DNA of 64,000 nt from Novosphingobium sp. ST904 (GTDB lineage Bacteria > Pseudomonadota > Alphaproteobacteria > Sphingomonadales > Sphingomonadaceae). The translations under genes and the position numbers were made by a program. The notes below the pieces were generated by a model that saw only the letters and a program-made list of their open reading frames with translations, did no database searches and was not told the DNA's origin. Below are positions 44,266 to 53,231 of the stretch, piece after piece (the first letter of the stretch is position 1; the number at the start of each line of letters is the position of its first letter). The DNA lies in contig NZ_LGJH01000149.1 of NCBI RefSeq assembly GCF_001298105.1, positions 1 through 64,000 of the forward strand, written 5' to 3'.

Positions 44266-45268
44266 CAGACAGTGCCCCCGATGGAGACATCGATCGTGTC
44301 CGCGTCGGCGAACTGCGACAGGTCTATAGGACCGTCTACGGCCGGGGAGATCAGTTCGACGCGGGCGACATTGCCCACGAACAGTGCCGCCGTGTGCGCT
44401 GACGGTTCGATATCGCGGCCGAGCCGCCGGGCTTCCTTCAGGTAGGCATCGAGCTTCGCCAGGGCCGTTTCAAGGATCAAGTCCTGGTCAGGCCCGGCGA
44501 AGGGATAGATGCGGGCTTCGATATCGTAGCCGATCCGTTCTGCCGGGCGGACCCGCACGCGATCGGTCATCGGGCGGACGTCGCCCTGAAGCGCGCTGTC
44601 CACAGCGGCCACGACTGCGGCCGGGGGCACGCCCGTGCCGCTGTTCGACATCACGGTGATGTTCACATCGCCCGGCCAGTCTGCCGCGTCCAGCGCGGCG
44701 GTCATGTCCGCTACGAGAGCATCGGATGCGGCATGGGCGGCAAGCACGTCCAGCACCAGCGACCGGATATCCTCCGGCTCCGGGGATTCGGCCGAAACGT
44801 CTGCGACATCACCATGCGCCGACATGGCGTGGAATTTGTAGGCCAGCTCGGGACCGGCAACGGAGAAGCGGTGCGGCGCAAGCTGGATACGCAGCTTGTA
44901 GGGCGCATCCTTTTCCATGACGGCGGCCGCCGTGTCCGTGGCCGGGGTGACGACCAGGCGCGGGCAGTCCACGATCGCGCGAGATGATCGAGGTTCGCCC
45001 CGGTGGCAAAGGCCAGCAGCAGCGCGCGGCCGGTATCGGCGAACGACTGGACAAGGACCGTTTCGTCGTAGCTGTCCGACTCCAGCAGGATCATTGCCGG
45101 ATCGCTTTCCACCAGCGCGGAGAATTCGGGCATCAACGAGATCAGGCGGGCAAGCTTGCCCGCGAGCCGCGTTTCATAGTCCGGCGTATCGACCGATACC
45201 GGCGGGGGCAGCGCGGAAAGGTCCACCGAGGGCGAGGAGGCGATTGATCCGACCATGGCCCATGGCAT
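44262..45268 (-). CDS. J: Baseplate protein gpJ, apparent frameshift
   Basis: The N-terminal part starts at 45268 (or ATG 45256, MVGSIASSPSVDLSALPPPV) and runs through LLLAFATGANLDHLAR, where the frame is lost near 44975. One extra base restores IVDCPRLVVTPATDTAAAVM and the conserved APHRFSVAGPELAYKFHAMS, continuing to 44262. Both halves are clear Baseplate_J (gp6-like) sequence, together about 335 residues. gpJ is essential for baseplate assembly, so the prophage would be defective if the lesion is real. Confidence 0.82.
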
Positions 45269-45363
45269 GGTCCAGCTTCACACGCGCGCGGTAGGGTATG
45301 TGGGGGTAGAGGCTGGCGCTACCTAGCGGCCCGGGCGAGACAACATGCGCCGACCGGCTTGCG

Positions 45364-45382
45364 GATCGGGGCTCCCCCGATC
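45364..45382. repeat. Perfect 8-bp hairpin after brnA
   Basis: GATCGGGG, a 3-nt loop and CCCCGATC lie 14 bp beyond the brnA stop and about 95 bp before the gpJ start. It may end the toxin-antitoxin transcript; no T-run follows. Confidence 0.35.
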
Positions 45383-45395
45383 ACCGCGTGAAAAC

Positions 45396-45668
45396 TCAGT
45401 GTTTGGCGACTATTTCGCGCAGGGCGTCATCGATGCGCGATTGCCAGCCCGGCCCGCCCTTCTTGAAAAAGTCCACAACCTCGGGCGAAAGCCGGATCGT
45501 GGTGCTGACCTTCGTCGGAGCCTTCTGCGCTCCGCGTGCGCGCATGGTCTTCGCCAGATGCGGGAACGCTTCGGCGAAGGGTACGGCCTTGGCGATATCC
45601 GCTTCCGTCCATTCCGGGTTGTCGCTGACCGCGTCCATGTCGGCCTGTGTGATCTTGGGTTCGGTCAT
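45396..45668 (-). CDS. brnA: BrnA-type antitoxin
   Basis: 90 residues with an acidic N-terminus (TEPKITQADMDAVSDNPEWT) and a C-terminal ribbon-helix-helix (KVSTTIRLSPEVVDFFKKGG, PGWQSRIDDALREIVAKH), the BrnA arrangement. BrnA neutralises BrnT and represses the operon by binding its promoter. It overlaps the brnT stop by 4 bp. It is placed between tail genes S and J. Confidence 0.9.
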   Translation of the reverse strand: MTEPKITQADMDAVSDNPEWTEADIAKAVPFAEAFPHLAKTMRARGAQKAPTKVSTTIRLSPEVVDFFKKGGPGWQSRIDDALREIVAKH

Positions 45669-45910
45669 GACATCAGCCTCCGTTCGTTCTTGCTGGCGGG
45701 GCGGGCCGAAATGATCGAGATGCCTTCGGTGCCCAGCGTGGCGAAGATCACCGCGATAACGCCGTTCATGCGCCCGATGGCAGCGAAGCGGCCATCCTTG
45801 GCTTCGCGAACCAGCGCCGAAGCGAAGAAATCCTCGCCAATGTCCGCGAAGTCAATGCCGTGCTTGGCAAGGTTCACGATGCGCTTCGGTTCGTCCCATA
45901 CGATGATCAT
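45665..45910 (-). CDS. brnT: BrnT-type toxin (ribonuclease)
   Basis: From ATG 45910 (MIIVWDEPKRIVNLAKHGID) it gives 81 residues; starts at 45937 or 45964 would be upstream of the -10 box and are less likely. It has the RelE-like BrnT features: KHGIDFADIGEDFF, DGRFAAIGRMNGVIAVIF and the C-terminal ISIISARPASKNERR with basic catalytic residues. The toxin-first order is typical for brnTA. It probably stabilises the prophage or acts in phage defence. Confidence 0.88.
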   Translation of the reverse strand: MIIVWDEPKRIVNLAKHGIDFADIGEDFFASALVREAKDGRFAAIGRMNGVIAVIFATLGTEGISIISARPASKNERRLMS

Positions 45911-45916
45911 GGGTTT

Positions 45917-45958
45917 TTTGTAGTTACGATTTGACATGGCGTCAAGCACTAATCGTAA
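45917..45958 (-). promoter_or_regulatory. brnTA promoter with inverted-repeat operator
   Basis: -35 TTGACG (45945-45940), 17-bp spacer and -10 TACAAA (45922-45917). TTACGATT (45924-45931) and AATCGTAA (45951-45958) are an exact inverted repeat around the -35, with an inner TGAC...GTCA pair (45932-45944). This fits autorepression by BrnA. Transcription would start close to the brnT ATG at 45910, so a leaderless message is possible. Confidence 0.65.
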
Positions 45959-45970
45959 ATACAATTTGAA

Positions 45971-46450
45971 CTATTTACCCGGTTCGATCAGGGATTCGGC
46001 GACTTCCATCACGATGCGCTCATCGCTTGGCGCGAAGCCGAGCAGGCGGCGGATGGGGTAGCGGGCGCGGATCGGGGAATGGTTCGGGCGGTAGCCAATC
46101 GTCGTGGTTTCGCCGAACTGGCTGACCGATGCGACGCGGTCCACGTTGCCGGATGCGGGCCGGATTTCGACTCCGCCCTCGTCCGCGTCGATTTTCCAGT
46201 TTCGGAGGCGGCGCAGGCCCTTGAACATCTTGCCGGTCTGGCGCCTGCGAAGGCGCCCGCGCCTGTCCTTGCGGGGCTTGCGCGGCTCCATGGGGCGGCC
46301 GTCCGGCTCCACGTTTTCGGCAATGCGCTTCACGTTCGCGAGGCGTAGCGCCTGTCCCAGTTTGAGGGAGCCGCGCCGCATCTGTGCAGGTTCCAGCCCC
46401 GCAAGGATGCGGCCAAACCACTCGCTAAACTGGTTCAGGTCTTCGGCCAC
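45971..46450 (-). CDS. S: Tail completion protein gpS
   Basis: 159 residues of the virion morphogenesis (Phage_tail_S) family: WFGRILAGLEPAQMRRGSLK, then the basic RRRQTGKMFKGLRRLRNWKI and VSQFGETTTIGYRPNHSPI. It acts with gpR in finishing the tail. It begins 4 bp after gpR. Confidence 0.88.
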   Translation of the reverse strand: MAEDLNQFSEWFGRILAGLEPAQMRRGSLKLGQALRLANVKRIAENVEPDGRPMEPRKPRKDRRGRLRRRQTGKMFKGLRRLRNWKIDADEGGVEIRPASGNVDRVASVSQFGETTTIGYRPNHSPIRARYPIRRLLGFAPSDERIVMEVAESLIEPGK

Positions 46451-46454
46451 GGGC

Positions 46455-46943
46455 TCAATCGTCCCAAGGTGGCAGGTCTTCGGTCGCCTCGAAGCCGGTC
46501 AGCGCCGGGGGCGGCTGCGTGCCAGTGATGCTGAGCGGATCCGTGAACAGCGGATCGGGCTCGCCGCGATAATCAAGCGCAACGCTGCCATCGGGATTGG
46601 GCGTAGCGACCACCACCTGATCAAGCTGAAGTTGGATCAGAACGTCGGCAGTCTTGTTGTCGAGGATATCAGCGTCGAAGCTGAAACCTTCGGCGTTCGG
46701 CACCATCAGTTCCGGCTGATTGGTGCGCAGCCACATGAACACGGCCAGCGCCAGGACGGCAAGATCGGTGGCCATCTCCACGACCAGGACGTTGAGCTGG
46801 AATGCAAAGCAGAGGCCGCGATTCTCGGTCAGCGTGGATTTCGCGGAGCCGCGCTCGATCCAGATGCGGATGCGATCAGGATCGCGCTTCAGTTCGGGCA
46901 GCGCGCCATAGATGGCGTCGCGCAGGGTTTCGATCTTGCGCAT
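46455..46943 (-). CDS. R: Tail completion protein gpR
   Basis: 162 residues (MRKIETLRDAIYGALPELKR), with the P2 gpR-type pattern RIWIERGSAKSTLTENRGLC and FQLNVLVVEMATDLAVLALA. It starts 3 bp after gpX. The Asp-rich tail (GFEATEDLPPWDD) is longer than in P2. Confidence 0.85.
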   Translation of the reverse strand: MRKIETLRDAIYGALPELKRDPDRIRIWIERGSAKSTLTENRGLCFAFQLNVLVVEMATDLAVLALAVFMWLRTNQPELMVPNAEGFSFDADILDNKTADVLIQLQLDQVVVATPNPDGSVALDYRGEPDPLFTDPLSITGTQPPPALTGFEATEDLPPWDD

Positions 46944-46946
46944 GGG

Positions 46947-47162
46947 TCAGTCCCAGAGCTTGACGGTTTCGAGGATGGCGGGCGCGGCGGTGGCGAGGTC
47001 CGGCAAGGTGACCACGGTTCCGGCGGGCAGGCGCGTGCCGAGCGCGGCAAGGCCGGGATTGAGCGCCAGCACCTGTTCGGTAACGCCGCGCGTGCGGCCC
47101 AGCTCGCGCCAGCAAATGGCGTCCACGGTGTCACCGTCGAGCGCGGTGGCGGTCGTGGTCAT
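46947..47162 (-). CDS. X: Tail protein gpX (LysM-like)
   Basis: 71 residues with the LysM-like fold of P2 gpX: ALDGDTVDAICWRELGRTRG, VLALNPGLAALGTRLPAGTV and a final hydrophobic strand. Members of this family attach the tail tube or baseplate to other parts. It overlaps the upstream small gene (GTGA-type overlap) by 4 bp. Confidence 0.88.
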   Translation of the reverse strand: MTTTATALDGDTVDAICWRELGRTRGVTEQVLALNPGLAALGTRLPAGTVVTLPDLATAAPAILETVKLWD

Positions 47163-47359
47163 TGCTGTGCCGGGTGATTGATCGCGCGGCGAGCCGGGCG
47201 ACCGAGGATCATGTACTGCAGATCATGGACCTTGTTACAGAATTCGGCGCGATCCCGCACATGCTCTTCGGGTAGTTTTAGAAACGCGTTCCAGACTTCG
47301 CCAATCATCGTGACCAGAGCGTGTTCCTCATCGGTCAAACGTTCATCGCCGGACATCAT
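47159..47359 (-). CDS. Small acidic phage protein between gpL and gpX
   Basis: 66 residues, helical and acidic (DERLTDEEHALVTMIGEVWN, ELPEEHVRDRAEFCN-like segment). No family is recognised. Overlap with gpX and a 1-bp gap to its upstream neighbour place it in the late operon. Confidence 0.55.
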   Translation of the reverse strand: MMSGDERLTDEEHALVTMIGEVWNAFLKLPEEHVRDRAEFCNKVHDLQYMILGRPARRAINHPAQQ

Positions 47360-47360
47360 G

Positions 47361-47576
47361 TCAAAACCTGCTAATAAATTCGATCAGGGCCGCTTCGATC
47401 GCATAACCATCGGAGCCGTCTGGCGTGTCCGTGACCTCAAGACTGATCTGCTTGCCGTTGCGCATGGAGATGCACAGAGAGGGGCCGCCAATTGCCATCG
47501 GCGCGACCCACCAGTGCGAGATTTCCTCGATCACGATGGCTTTCGAGCCGACGCGATAAATACGCATGCTCTTCAT
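47361..47576 (-). CDS. Small beta-rich phage protein after gpL
   Basis: 71 residues (MRIYRVGSKAIVIEEISHWW, LCISMRNGKQISLEVTDTPD) with a strand-rich pattern resembling single-domain proteins that bind other proteins; no family is identified. The start overlaps the gpL stop (TGATG). Confidence 0.55.
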   Translation of the reverse strand: MKSMRIYRVGSKAIVIEEISHWWVAPMAIGGPSLCISMRNGKQISLEVTDTPDGSDGYAIEAALIEFISRF

Positions 47577-48070
47577 CAGATAAGTTCCACCCGGTTGCGC
47601 GGCACCGGCTTGTCGGCGCCGATGCTGCGGAGGTCCGCCACGGCGCCGAGCGCCAGCGCTCGCTGATCGTCAGCCGAGGTATCCTTCTCGGCCGCGCGGT
47701 CGAGGCCGTCGTCAGTGGCCGAGATATCGCGGTACTGGTCGTACAGCTCGGCCCCGGCGAAATAGCGCACCACGCGCTCCCACAGGACCTCCGCGATGTT
47801 GCGGTCGTTGATCGTGGTGGTGGTGACGGCGGCAAGCGAGGCGGCGCCCTCGGCGACGCGGGCGCTGCGCCATTGCGACAATTCGCGGAAGGCATGCAGC
47901 ATCCCGCCTTCGATTGCGGCGGTGAGCCGGGGTTCGGGCACGGTGCCATCGCCAATGCGGATCACGTCGCGCACGGCGGCGAGCTTGACCGGGGGGAACC
48001 AGCCATCGGCCACAACCTGCGCATCAGGCGAATCGGCTTCTGGGGCGGGAAAGGCGATCAGGCCGGTCAT
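47576..48070 (-). CDS. L: Head completion protein gpL
   Basis: 164 residues. The core VKLAAVRDVIRIGDGTVPEP and IAEVLWERVVRYFAGAELYD fits the P2 gpL family, which closes the head after DNA packaging. It sits between M and X, as in P2. Confidence 0.88.
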   Translation of the reverse strand: MTGLIAFPAPEADSPDAQVVADGWFPPVKLAAVRDVIRIGDGTVPEPRLTAAIEGGMLHAFRELSQWRSARVAEGAASLAAVTTTTINDRNIAEVLWERVVRYFAGAELYDQYRDISATDDGLDRAAEKDTSADDQRALALGAVADLRSIGADKPVPRNRVELI

Positions 48071-48189
48071 GGGCGATCCTTTGGCGAGGGCGAGAGCGGT
48101 TTTCGGGGGGTGGGGACGGTTTGGTTCGGCATGGCCGCAAGCGGATCCCGATCAGACCGTCCGCCCCCCGAGCGCCGTGGGGCGGTCCG

Positions 48190-48948
48190 TTATTCGGTGG
48201 GGGCGCCTGTGGGCGTCAGCTTCTTGAGCTGGGCGTCGAGGCGCTTGATATCGGTCTTCACGCCGACGCCGGGATCCAGCACGCGGGCACGGTTGAGATG
48301 GACGAGCGCTTCCGTGACGAAAGCCGCCTTCCCACCGGCGGGCGCATTGTCGGCGGCGGGATCGAGATCCTCGGCCTTGCGGTCGTAGGCGCGGCCGATG
48401 GCCTTGTGCAGCTTGGCCTTGGCTTGATCGGGCATGTCGGCGCCGTCCACCAGTGCCAGGACGTGCAAGAGCTGTTCGAGCGAGATGAGTTCGTGCTGCT
48501 CCAGCGCGGTATCGGCAAAGCTTTCGGCGAGGAAGCACGCGGGGGTGCGCTTGAAGCGTTCGGGCAGGACGAGGCCGAACTTGATGACGTGGGCACCGAT
48601 CCGCAACGCGTAATCGTAGTCGCGGTAGTCCAGCGCCCAGATCATGTTGGTCACGAGGATTTCGTCCTGCGCGGCCAGTCCCTGTTCGCCGGCAGTGAGG
48701 ACGCCTTCGATCCAGTCCGCGAACGTCTTGGCGAATTCGGCCTTCATCGGGTTGCGTGCTTCGACCGAATCGATGTCGTGCATCGTGCGGATGTTGTCGT
48801 GCAGCACGACGCGCAGCGTGGCGTATTCGAGGCCGGCTTCGCTGTCCGGCTTGGGTTCGGCCGGTGCAGCGCGATGGCTGACGTGGTTGGGGCCCGCGCT
48901 CTTGAGGCCACGGACCATCTGCTGATGGCGACGGAAGGGGCTGACCAT
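48190..48948 (-). CDS. M: Terminase small subunit gpM
   Basis: ATG 48948 (MVSPFRRHQQMVRGLKSAGP) gives 252 residues; ATG 48984 is possible but gives an atypical leader. The core ADWIEGVLTAGEQGLAAQDE and MIWALDYRDYDYALRIGAHV matches P2 gpM, which recognises packaging sites and provides endonuclease function with gpP. Confidence 0.88.
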   Translation of the reverse strand: MVSPFRRHQQMVRGLKSAGPNHVSHRAAPAEPKPDSEAGLEYATLRVVLHDNIRTMHDIDSVEARNPMKAEFAKTFADWIEGVLTAGEQGLAAQDEILVTNMIWALDYRDYDYALRIGAHVIKFGLVLPERFKRTPACFLAESFADTALEQHELISLEQLLHVLALVDGADMPDQAKAKLHKAIGRAYDRKAEDLDPAADNAPAGGKAAFVTEALVHLNRARVLDPGVGVKTDIKRLDAQLKKLTPTGAPTE

Positions 48949-49109
48949 GCGGGGCTCTCCTATGATCTGGGGAAATGGCCGCATATCCGGCGGCGGCCGC
49001 CGCAGACAGGAAGGTGCGAAACCATCTGCCCCCGGCCTATGTTCTGGGCTCTTGCGGATGCCGGCCCGGATGCCAGCATTCCGCCATCAATGCCCTCTCC
49101 GGGGTGGTA

Positions 49110-50231
49110 TTAGGGGCGGTCACCGAAGGTGATGTTCTCGGCCATCACGGCGAAGTCGGTGTCTTCGATCACGTAGCCTTCGTTGACCGAGTTGTAGTCG
49201 ACCAGGCCCGCCATGTTTTCCGGTTCATCCTTGATGTACCGGCGGCGCGATTCCTCCTGGTAGTACATCGACAGGTTCGAGCTGTTTTCCGCATTGGGCT
49301 TGCCCAGCGGCGTGATCAGCATCGTGCCTTCGGGGAAGAAAGGCGCGATAGCTGCCGGACGGCCGCCGATCTGCTTGGACGACATGACGATATCGGAAAC
49401 GGTCTGGTCGCTGGTGGACTTTCCACCGTCGATCGTGTCCGCAAGCGGGCGGTTGACCATCGGGAAGTACTTCTCGTCCACCAGATCCTGGCTGACGACC
49501 ACCACATGATCGGTTGACTGGCGCGCGTAGCTCGGCATGCCGGCGATCAGGTCATAGGCGAGCGCGTCGATGTTCTTGTAGTCGCCGTCTGCCGTGTCCG
49601 AGTTCTTGCCGATGTAGATCGGCTTGGCGGCGCCGGTCGCGGTCGTGACATCGCCGTTGGTGACAGTTTCGCGGCCCATGACATGGCTGGCCTTTTCGAC
49701 GCGCAGCTTCTGCAGCCAACCGATATTGAGGTCTTCGCCAAGCGGGTTCTCCTCGGGATCGGAATCCGTCGCCGCTTCGACGCCGTTCCAACCGACCATG
49801 ATGCGGGTAAGGCCGATGGAGGTGGCGACGTGCTTGGCATAGCGCTGGGCGAAGTCAGGGAACTTCGACCATGCATCGATGACTTCCCACGGCAGGTACG
49901 TGTCGAACAGCGTGCTGTAGAGCTTGTATTCGCGGTCCTGCAGGTTGCCCACGTAGGCGGGCTTGCGCGGCAGGTTCGGGCGCGAAATGCGGCGACCGAC
50001 CATGTTGTTGGTGCCGAGGCCGAGAACTTCGCCGATCAGATCGCGGCGCGGCATGATGTTGATGCGCGACAAGAAGCCGACGCTTTCGCGCTGCAAATCC
50101 TCAAGGCGCTGTTCGCTGGTGGGCGAAAGGGAGAACTGGCGGCCGATGTTGGTGACGCCATTTGCATGCCCGATGGCATTGAAAAGGCCGTCCAGGCGCT
50201 CGCGGCCGCGATCGGAGAGAGAGTAACCCAT
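49110..50231 (-). CDS. N: Major capsid protein gpN
   Basis: 373 residues. The P2 gpN pattern is seen in the N-terminus (LFNAIGHANGVTNIGRQFSL), GRRISRPNLPRKPAYVGNLQ, MVGWNGVEAATDSDPEENPL and DLNIGWLQKLRVEKASHVMG. Length and position between O and M are as in P2. Confidence 0.94.
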   Translation of the reverse strand: MGYSLSDRGRERLDGLFNAIGHANGVTNIGRQFSLSPTSEQRLEDLQRESVGFLSRINIMPRRDLIGEVLGLGTNNMVGRRISRPNLPRKPAYVGNLQDREYKLYSTLFDTYLPWEVIDAWSKFPDFAQRYAKHVATSIGLTRIMVGWNGVEAATDSDPEENPLGEDLNIGWLQKLRVEKASHVMGRETVTNGDVTTATGAAKPIYIGKNSDTADGDYKNIDALAYDLIAGMPSYARQSTDHVVVVSQDLVDEKYFPMVNRPLADTIDGGKSTSDQTVSDIVMSSKQIGGRPAAIAPFFPEGTMLITPLGKPNAENSSNLSMYYQEESRRRYIKDEPENMAGLVDYNSVNEGYVIEDTDFAVMAENITFGDRP

Positions 50232-50280
50232 GGTCTATGGTCCTGTTTAGAAAATGCGGGGCGGCGGTGGATGGATCGGC

Positions 50281-51117
50281 TCAGAAGACGCCGGCGAAAT
50301 CGCCCGCGCCACCATCACTCGGGGGGCGGCGGCTGAACTTGTTGGACGGGGTTTCTTCCTGCACCTTCTCGACCTTGCTCAGCTTTACGCCGATGGCATC
50401 GACCTCGGAGCGGAGTTCGGTGCGGAGGGCGCCGATCTCGTCCGAGAAGGACTTGCCGAGTTCGCCGAAGAGCACCTTGATCTGGCTGAAATCGAACGCG
50501 GCCGGTGCTGAGGGTTCCGCTTCCTTGGGCGGGGTAACTTCGGCCTTCGGAGGGGTGAACTTGGCCGAGAAGCTATCGAGCATGGCGCCGAACTTGGTCA
50601 GGAAGCTGTCGCCGCTGGCACTGCTGCCTTCGTTGGCGAACTCGATAGTGTCGGCGATGTCGCGCGAATAGACTTCGGTGCCGGGGAGCTGGCGGTTGAA
50701 CTGCAGGCGTTCGGTGGCGATCGAGGCTGGGCTGTCGGTGAGCGCGCAGCCCATGAGGTAAGCGAAGCCCTTTCCCGCGAAGTTGGGCTCGATCTCGATC
50801 GAGGGATAGACCTTCTGGCCGGCATCGTTGAGCGCCTTGGCATCCTCGTTGATGTCGAACACGCCGTAGAGGCCGGTGCGCTTTTCCTTCTTGCCGTTGA
50901 AATCGACCTCGACCTCGGCCGTTGAAAGTTCGGTCACGTCGCCGAACGCGCGGAACGGGGCCTGCCCGGTTGCGCCGCGAATATGCTCGATGTTGAGACG
51001 CGCGCCGTAGGTCTTCGGGTTGTAGCTTTCCGCCATTTCAGTGAGCAGCTTGGGCTCAATGTTGCGGCCGTCCACGGTCGGGCCGGAAGTGGCGAGAAGG
51101 AAGGCTTTGGTCTTCAT
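50281..51117 (-). CDS. O: Capsid scaffold/protease gpO
   Basis: ATG 51117 (MKTKAFLLATSGPTVDGRNI) gives 278 residues; the frame open to 51276 is not coding by content. The N-terminal serine protease part has NIEHIRGATGQAPFRAFGDV (candidate catalytic His) and ALTDSPASIATERLQF (candidate Ser). The C-terminal coiled coil (IGALRTELRSEVDAIGVKLS) is the scaffold. It shapes and then degrades itself during capsid assembly. It is divergent from gpP. Confidence 0.9.
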   Translation of the reverse strand: MKTKAFLLATSGPTVDGRNIEPKLLTEMAESYNPKTYGARLNIEHIRGATGQAPFRAFGDVTELSTAEVEVDFNGKKEKRTGLYGVFDINEDAKALNDAGQKVYPSIEIEPNFAGKGFAYLMGCALTDSPASIATERLQFNRQLPGTEVYSRDIADTIEFANEGSSASGDSFLTKFGAMLDSFSAKFTPPKAEVTPPKEAEPSAPAAFDFSQIKVLFGELGKSFSDEIGALRTELRSEVDAIGVKLSKVEKVQEETPSNKFSRRPPSDGGAGDFAGVF

Positions 51118-51264
51118 GGTTCGGGCTCCGCGTTCGGTCCTGATCTGGGCGATTACGGCGCCCGGCGTTCGATGAGGACTTGAAGCCCGACCGCCTGCAT
51201 TCTCGCAACGCGCGGGCGCGGTGACGCTGGGCTTTACCCGCGCAGGCCATGCCCGAGGGGGGCG

Positions 51265-53220
51265 GTGCCGGTGCATGGCATGGTCATGCCCAATGCCCGC
51301 CCTGCCAAAAGCGCGAAGAACGCTGCGACGGTTAGCCGTCAGGTGGGGCGTGCCCTGCGCCGGGAAGCCCGCTCGCTATTCTGGCGCGGGTGGCAACTGA
51401 CCCAGATCGAGGAGGAGCTGGGGGTCAATTACAACACGCTGGCGAGCTGGTCGCGCCGGGATGGGTGGGAGACCCATCCAGCGGTGGACATCATCGACGA
51501 CCGGATCGAGGTGAAGGTTGCCAACCTGCTCGACAAGGAGCCCCTGACCGAAGGGGACATGAAGCGTATCGACTTCCTGACGCGCCAGCTTGAGCGGACG
51601 GCGCGGATCCGCAAGTACAACGAGACCGGCCGGGAGGGCGATCTCAACCCCAAGGTCGGCAATCGGAACAACGATCAGGCCAAGGCCAAGCGTGCGGAGA
51701 AGCGCAAGAATTTCCTGACGCTGGAGCAGTGGCAGGCGCTGCTTGACGACTTCCACAAGCGCAATTTCGAATACCAGGAACTGTGGTGGGAACAGCGCAA
51801 TCAGCGCACCCGCAAGATCCGGAAGAGCCGTCAGGTCGGCGCGACGTGGTACTTCGCCCGCGAGGCGCTGGCCAAGGTGGCCGAGGCTGTGCTTGCCGGT
51901 GTGGGCCGAGAAGAGCTGTCGCTCGAAGAAGCTCCGCGCAACCAGATCTTCCTTTCCGCATCAGAGCGGCAGGCCCTCAAGTTCCGGCGCGAGATCACGG
52001 GATGGGTTCGCCGCGTCACCGGCGTGGAACTCAAGGGCAAGATCATCACCCTCGATTTTGCCGGGCAGTACCCGGAAGACGAGGATGGCGATGCCACCGG
52101 CCCCGCGCTCGATCAGGTCGGGTTCTACTTCCTGTCGACCAACTCGGCGACGGCGCAGGGCGAAAGCGGCGACCTCTACTTCGACGAATACGCATGGGTG
52201 CATGGCTTCGCGGAACTGAACCGCGTGGCCAGCGGCATGACCACGCACAAGATCTACAAGGAAACGTACTTCTCGACGCCGTCCACCAAGACGCACGCGA
52301 GTTACGCCTGGTGGTCTGGCGAGGAGTGGAACGCGGGCCGCGATCGTCGCGCGCAAAAGCCGTTCGACATCAGCCTGAAGAACCTGCGGCGCGGCGCCAT
52401 CATGCCCGATGGAAGCTGGCAGCAGATCCTGACGATCCACGACGCCTGCAAGATGGGCCTGGCCAAACTGGTCGACGTGGAGATGCAGCGGGCCAAGTAT
52501 TCGGAGGAGGCGTTCCGCAACCTCTACGAGTGCGAGGACGTAGACGATTCCGAAAGCAGCTTCCCGTTCAACCGGATCGCCCCGGCGCGCGTGGACAGCT
52601 TCTACAGGTGGCGCGATTTCAAGCCTGCGCTGATCGAGATACCGGGCGGGCGCCCGTTCGGCGATCTGCCGGTCTGGATTGGGTACGACCCCAACAAGCA
52701 GGGGCGCGACGACGCGGCGCTGGTGGTGGTGGCGCCGCCCGAACAGGCGGGCAAGGGCAAGTTCCGGGTGCTGGAAAAGCACCGGCTCAACGGGCGCGAT
52801 TTCGAAGGGCAGGCCGATTTCATCAAAAAAGTGGCCCAGCGCTACCGCGTGACGGACATTGCGATCGACACCACCGGCCATGGTCAGGCGGTGTGGGAGA
52901 TCGTGTCCAGGTGGTTCCCGATGGCCCGCAGGATCGAATATTCCGTCGCCGTCAAATCCGCGCTGGTCATGAAGGGCCAGAACATTTTCCGCAATCAGCG
53001 CATCGAGTTCGACCAGGAGTGGACGGACCTCATGGCTGCGCTGATGGCGATCCGCCCGGCGCTGACCGGGAGCCAAAAGGGCGTCACCTACGTCGCCAAG
53101 CGCAATGGCGAGATCGGCCACGCCGACGTCGCATGGGCGCTTCTCAATGCACTTTCCAACGAGCCGCTGGACGTCGCCACTGCCGGTGAAGGCAGCAGCG
53201 GGCGCGTGGTCCCCTTCTGA
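51265..53220 (+). CDS. P: Terminase large subunit gpP
   Basis: Up to 651 residues. An N-terminal HTH (LFWRGWQLTQIEEELGVNYN) precedes the ATPase (KIRKSRQVGATWYFAREALA as the Walker A region and GDLYFDEYAWVHGFAELN as Walker B) and the nuclease domain (WIGYDPNKQGRDDAALVVV, DIAIDTTGHGQAVWEIVSRW). It pumps DNA into the head. Starts at GTG 51265 (close behind a GAGGGGGG site), ATG 51280 or ATG 51286 are all possible. Confidence 0.93.
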   Translation: MPVHGMVMPNARPAKSAKNAATVSRQVGRALRREARSLFWRGWQLTQIEEELGVNYNTLASWSRRDGWETHPAVDIIDDRIEVKVANLLDKEPLTEGDMKRIDFLTRQLERTARIRKYNETGREGDLNPKVGNRNNDQAKAKRAEKRKNFLTLEQWQALLDDFHKRNFEYQELWWEQRNQRTRKIRKSRQVGATWYFAREALAKVAEAVLAGVGREELSLEEAPRNQIFLSASERQALKFRREITGWVRRVTGVELKGKIITLDFAGQYPEDEDGDATGPALDQVGFYFLSTNSATAQGESGDLYFDEYAWVHGFAELNRVASGMTTHKIYKETYFSTPSTKTHASYAWWSGEEWNAGRDRRAQKPFDISLKNLRRGAIMPDGSWQQILTIHDACKMGLAKLVDVEMQRAKYSEEAFRNLYECEDVDDSESSFPFNRIAPARVDSFYRWRDFKPALIEIPGGRPFGDLPVWIGYDPNKQGRDDAALVVVAPPEQAGKGKFRVLEKHRLNGRDFEGQADFIKKVAQRYRVTDIAIDTTGHGQAVWEIVSRWFPMARRIEYSVAVKSALVMKGQNIFRNQRIEFDQEWTDLMAALMAIRPALTGSQKGVTYVAKRNGEIGHADVAWALLNALSNEPLDVATAGEGSSGRVVPF

Positions 53221-53231
53221 TAGGAGTTTTC

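Noticed and set aside
51961-53121. 386-codon minus-strand ORF opposite gpP
   Set aside because: It is antisense to the terminase ATPase and nuclease domains and has no motifs.
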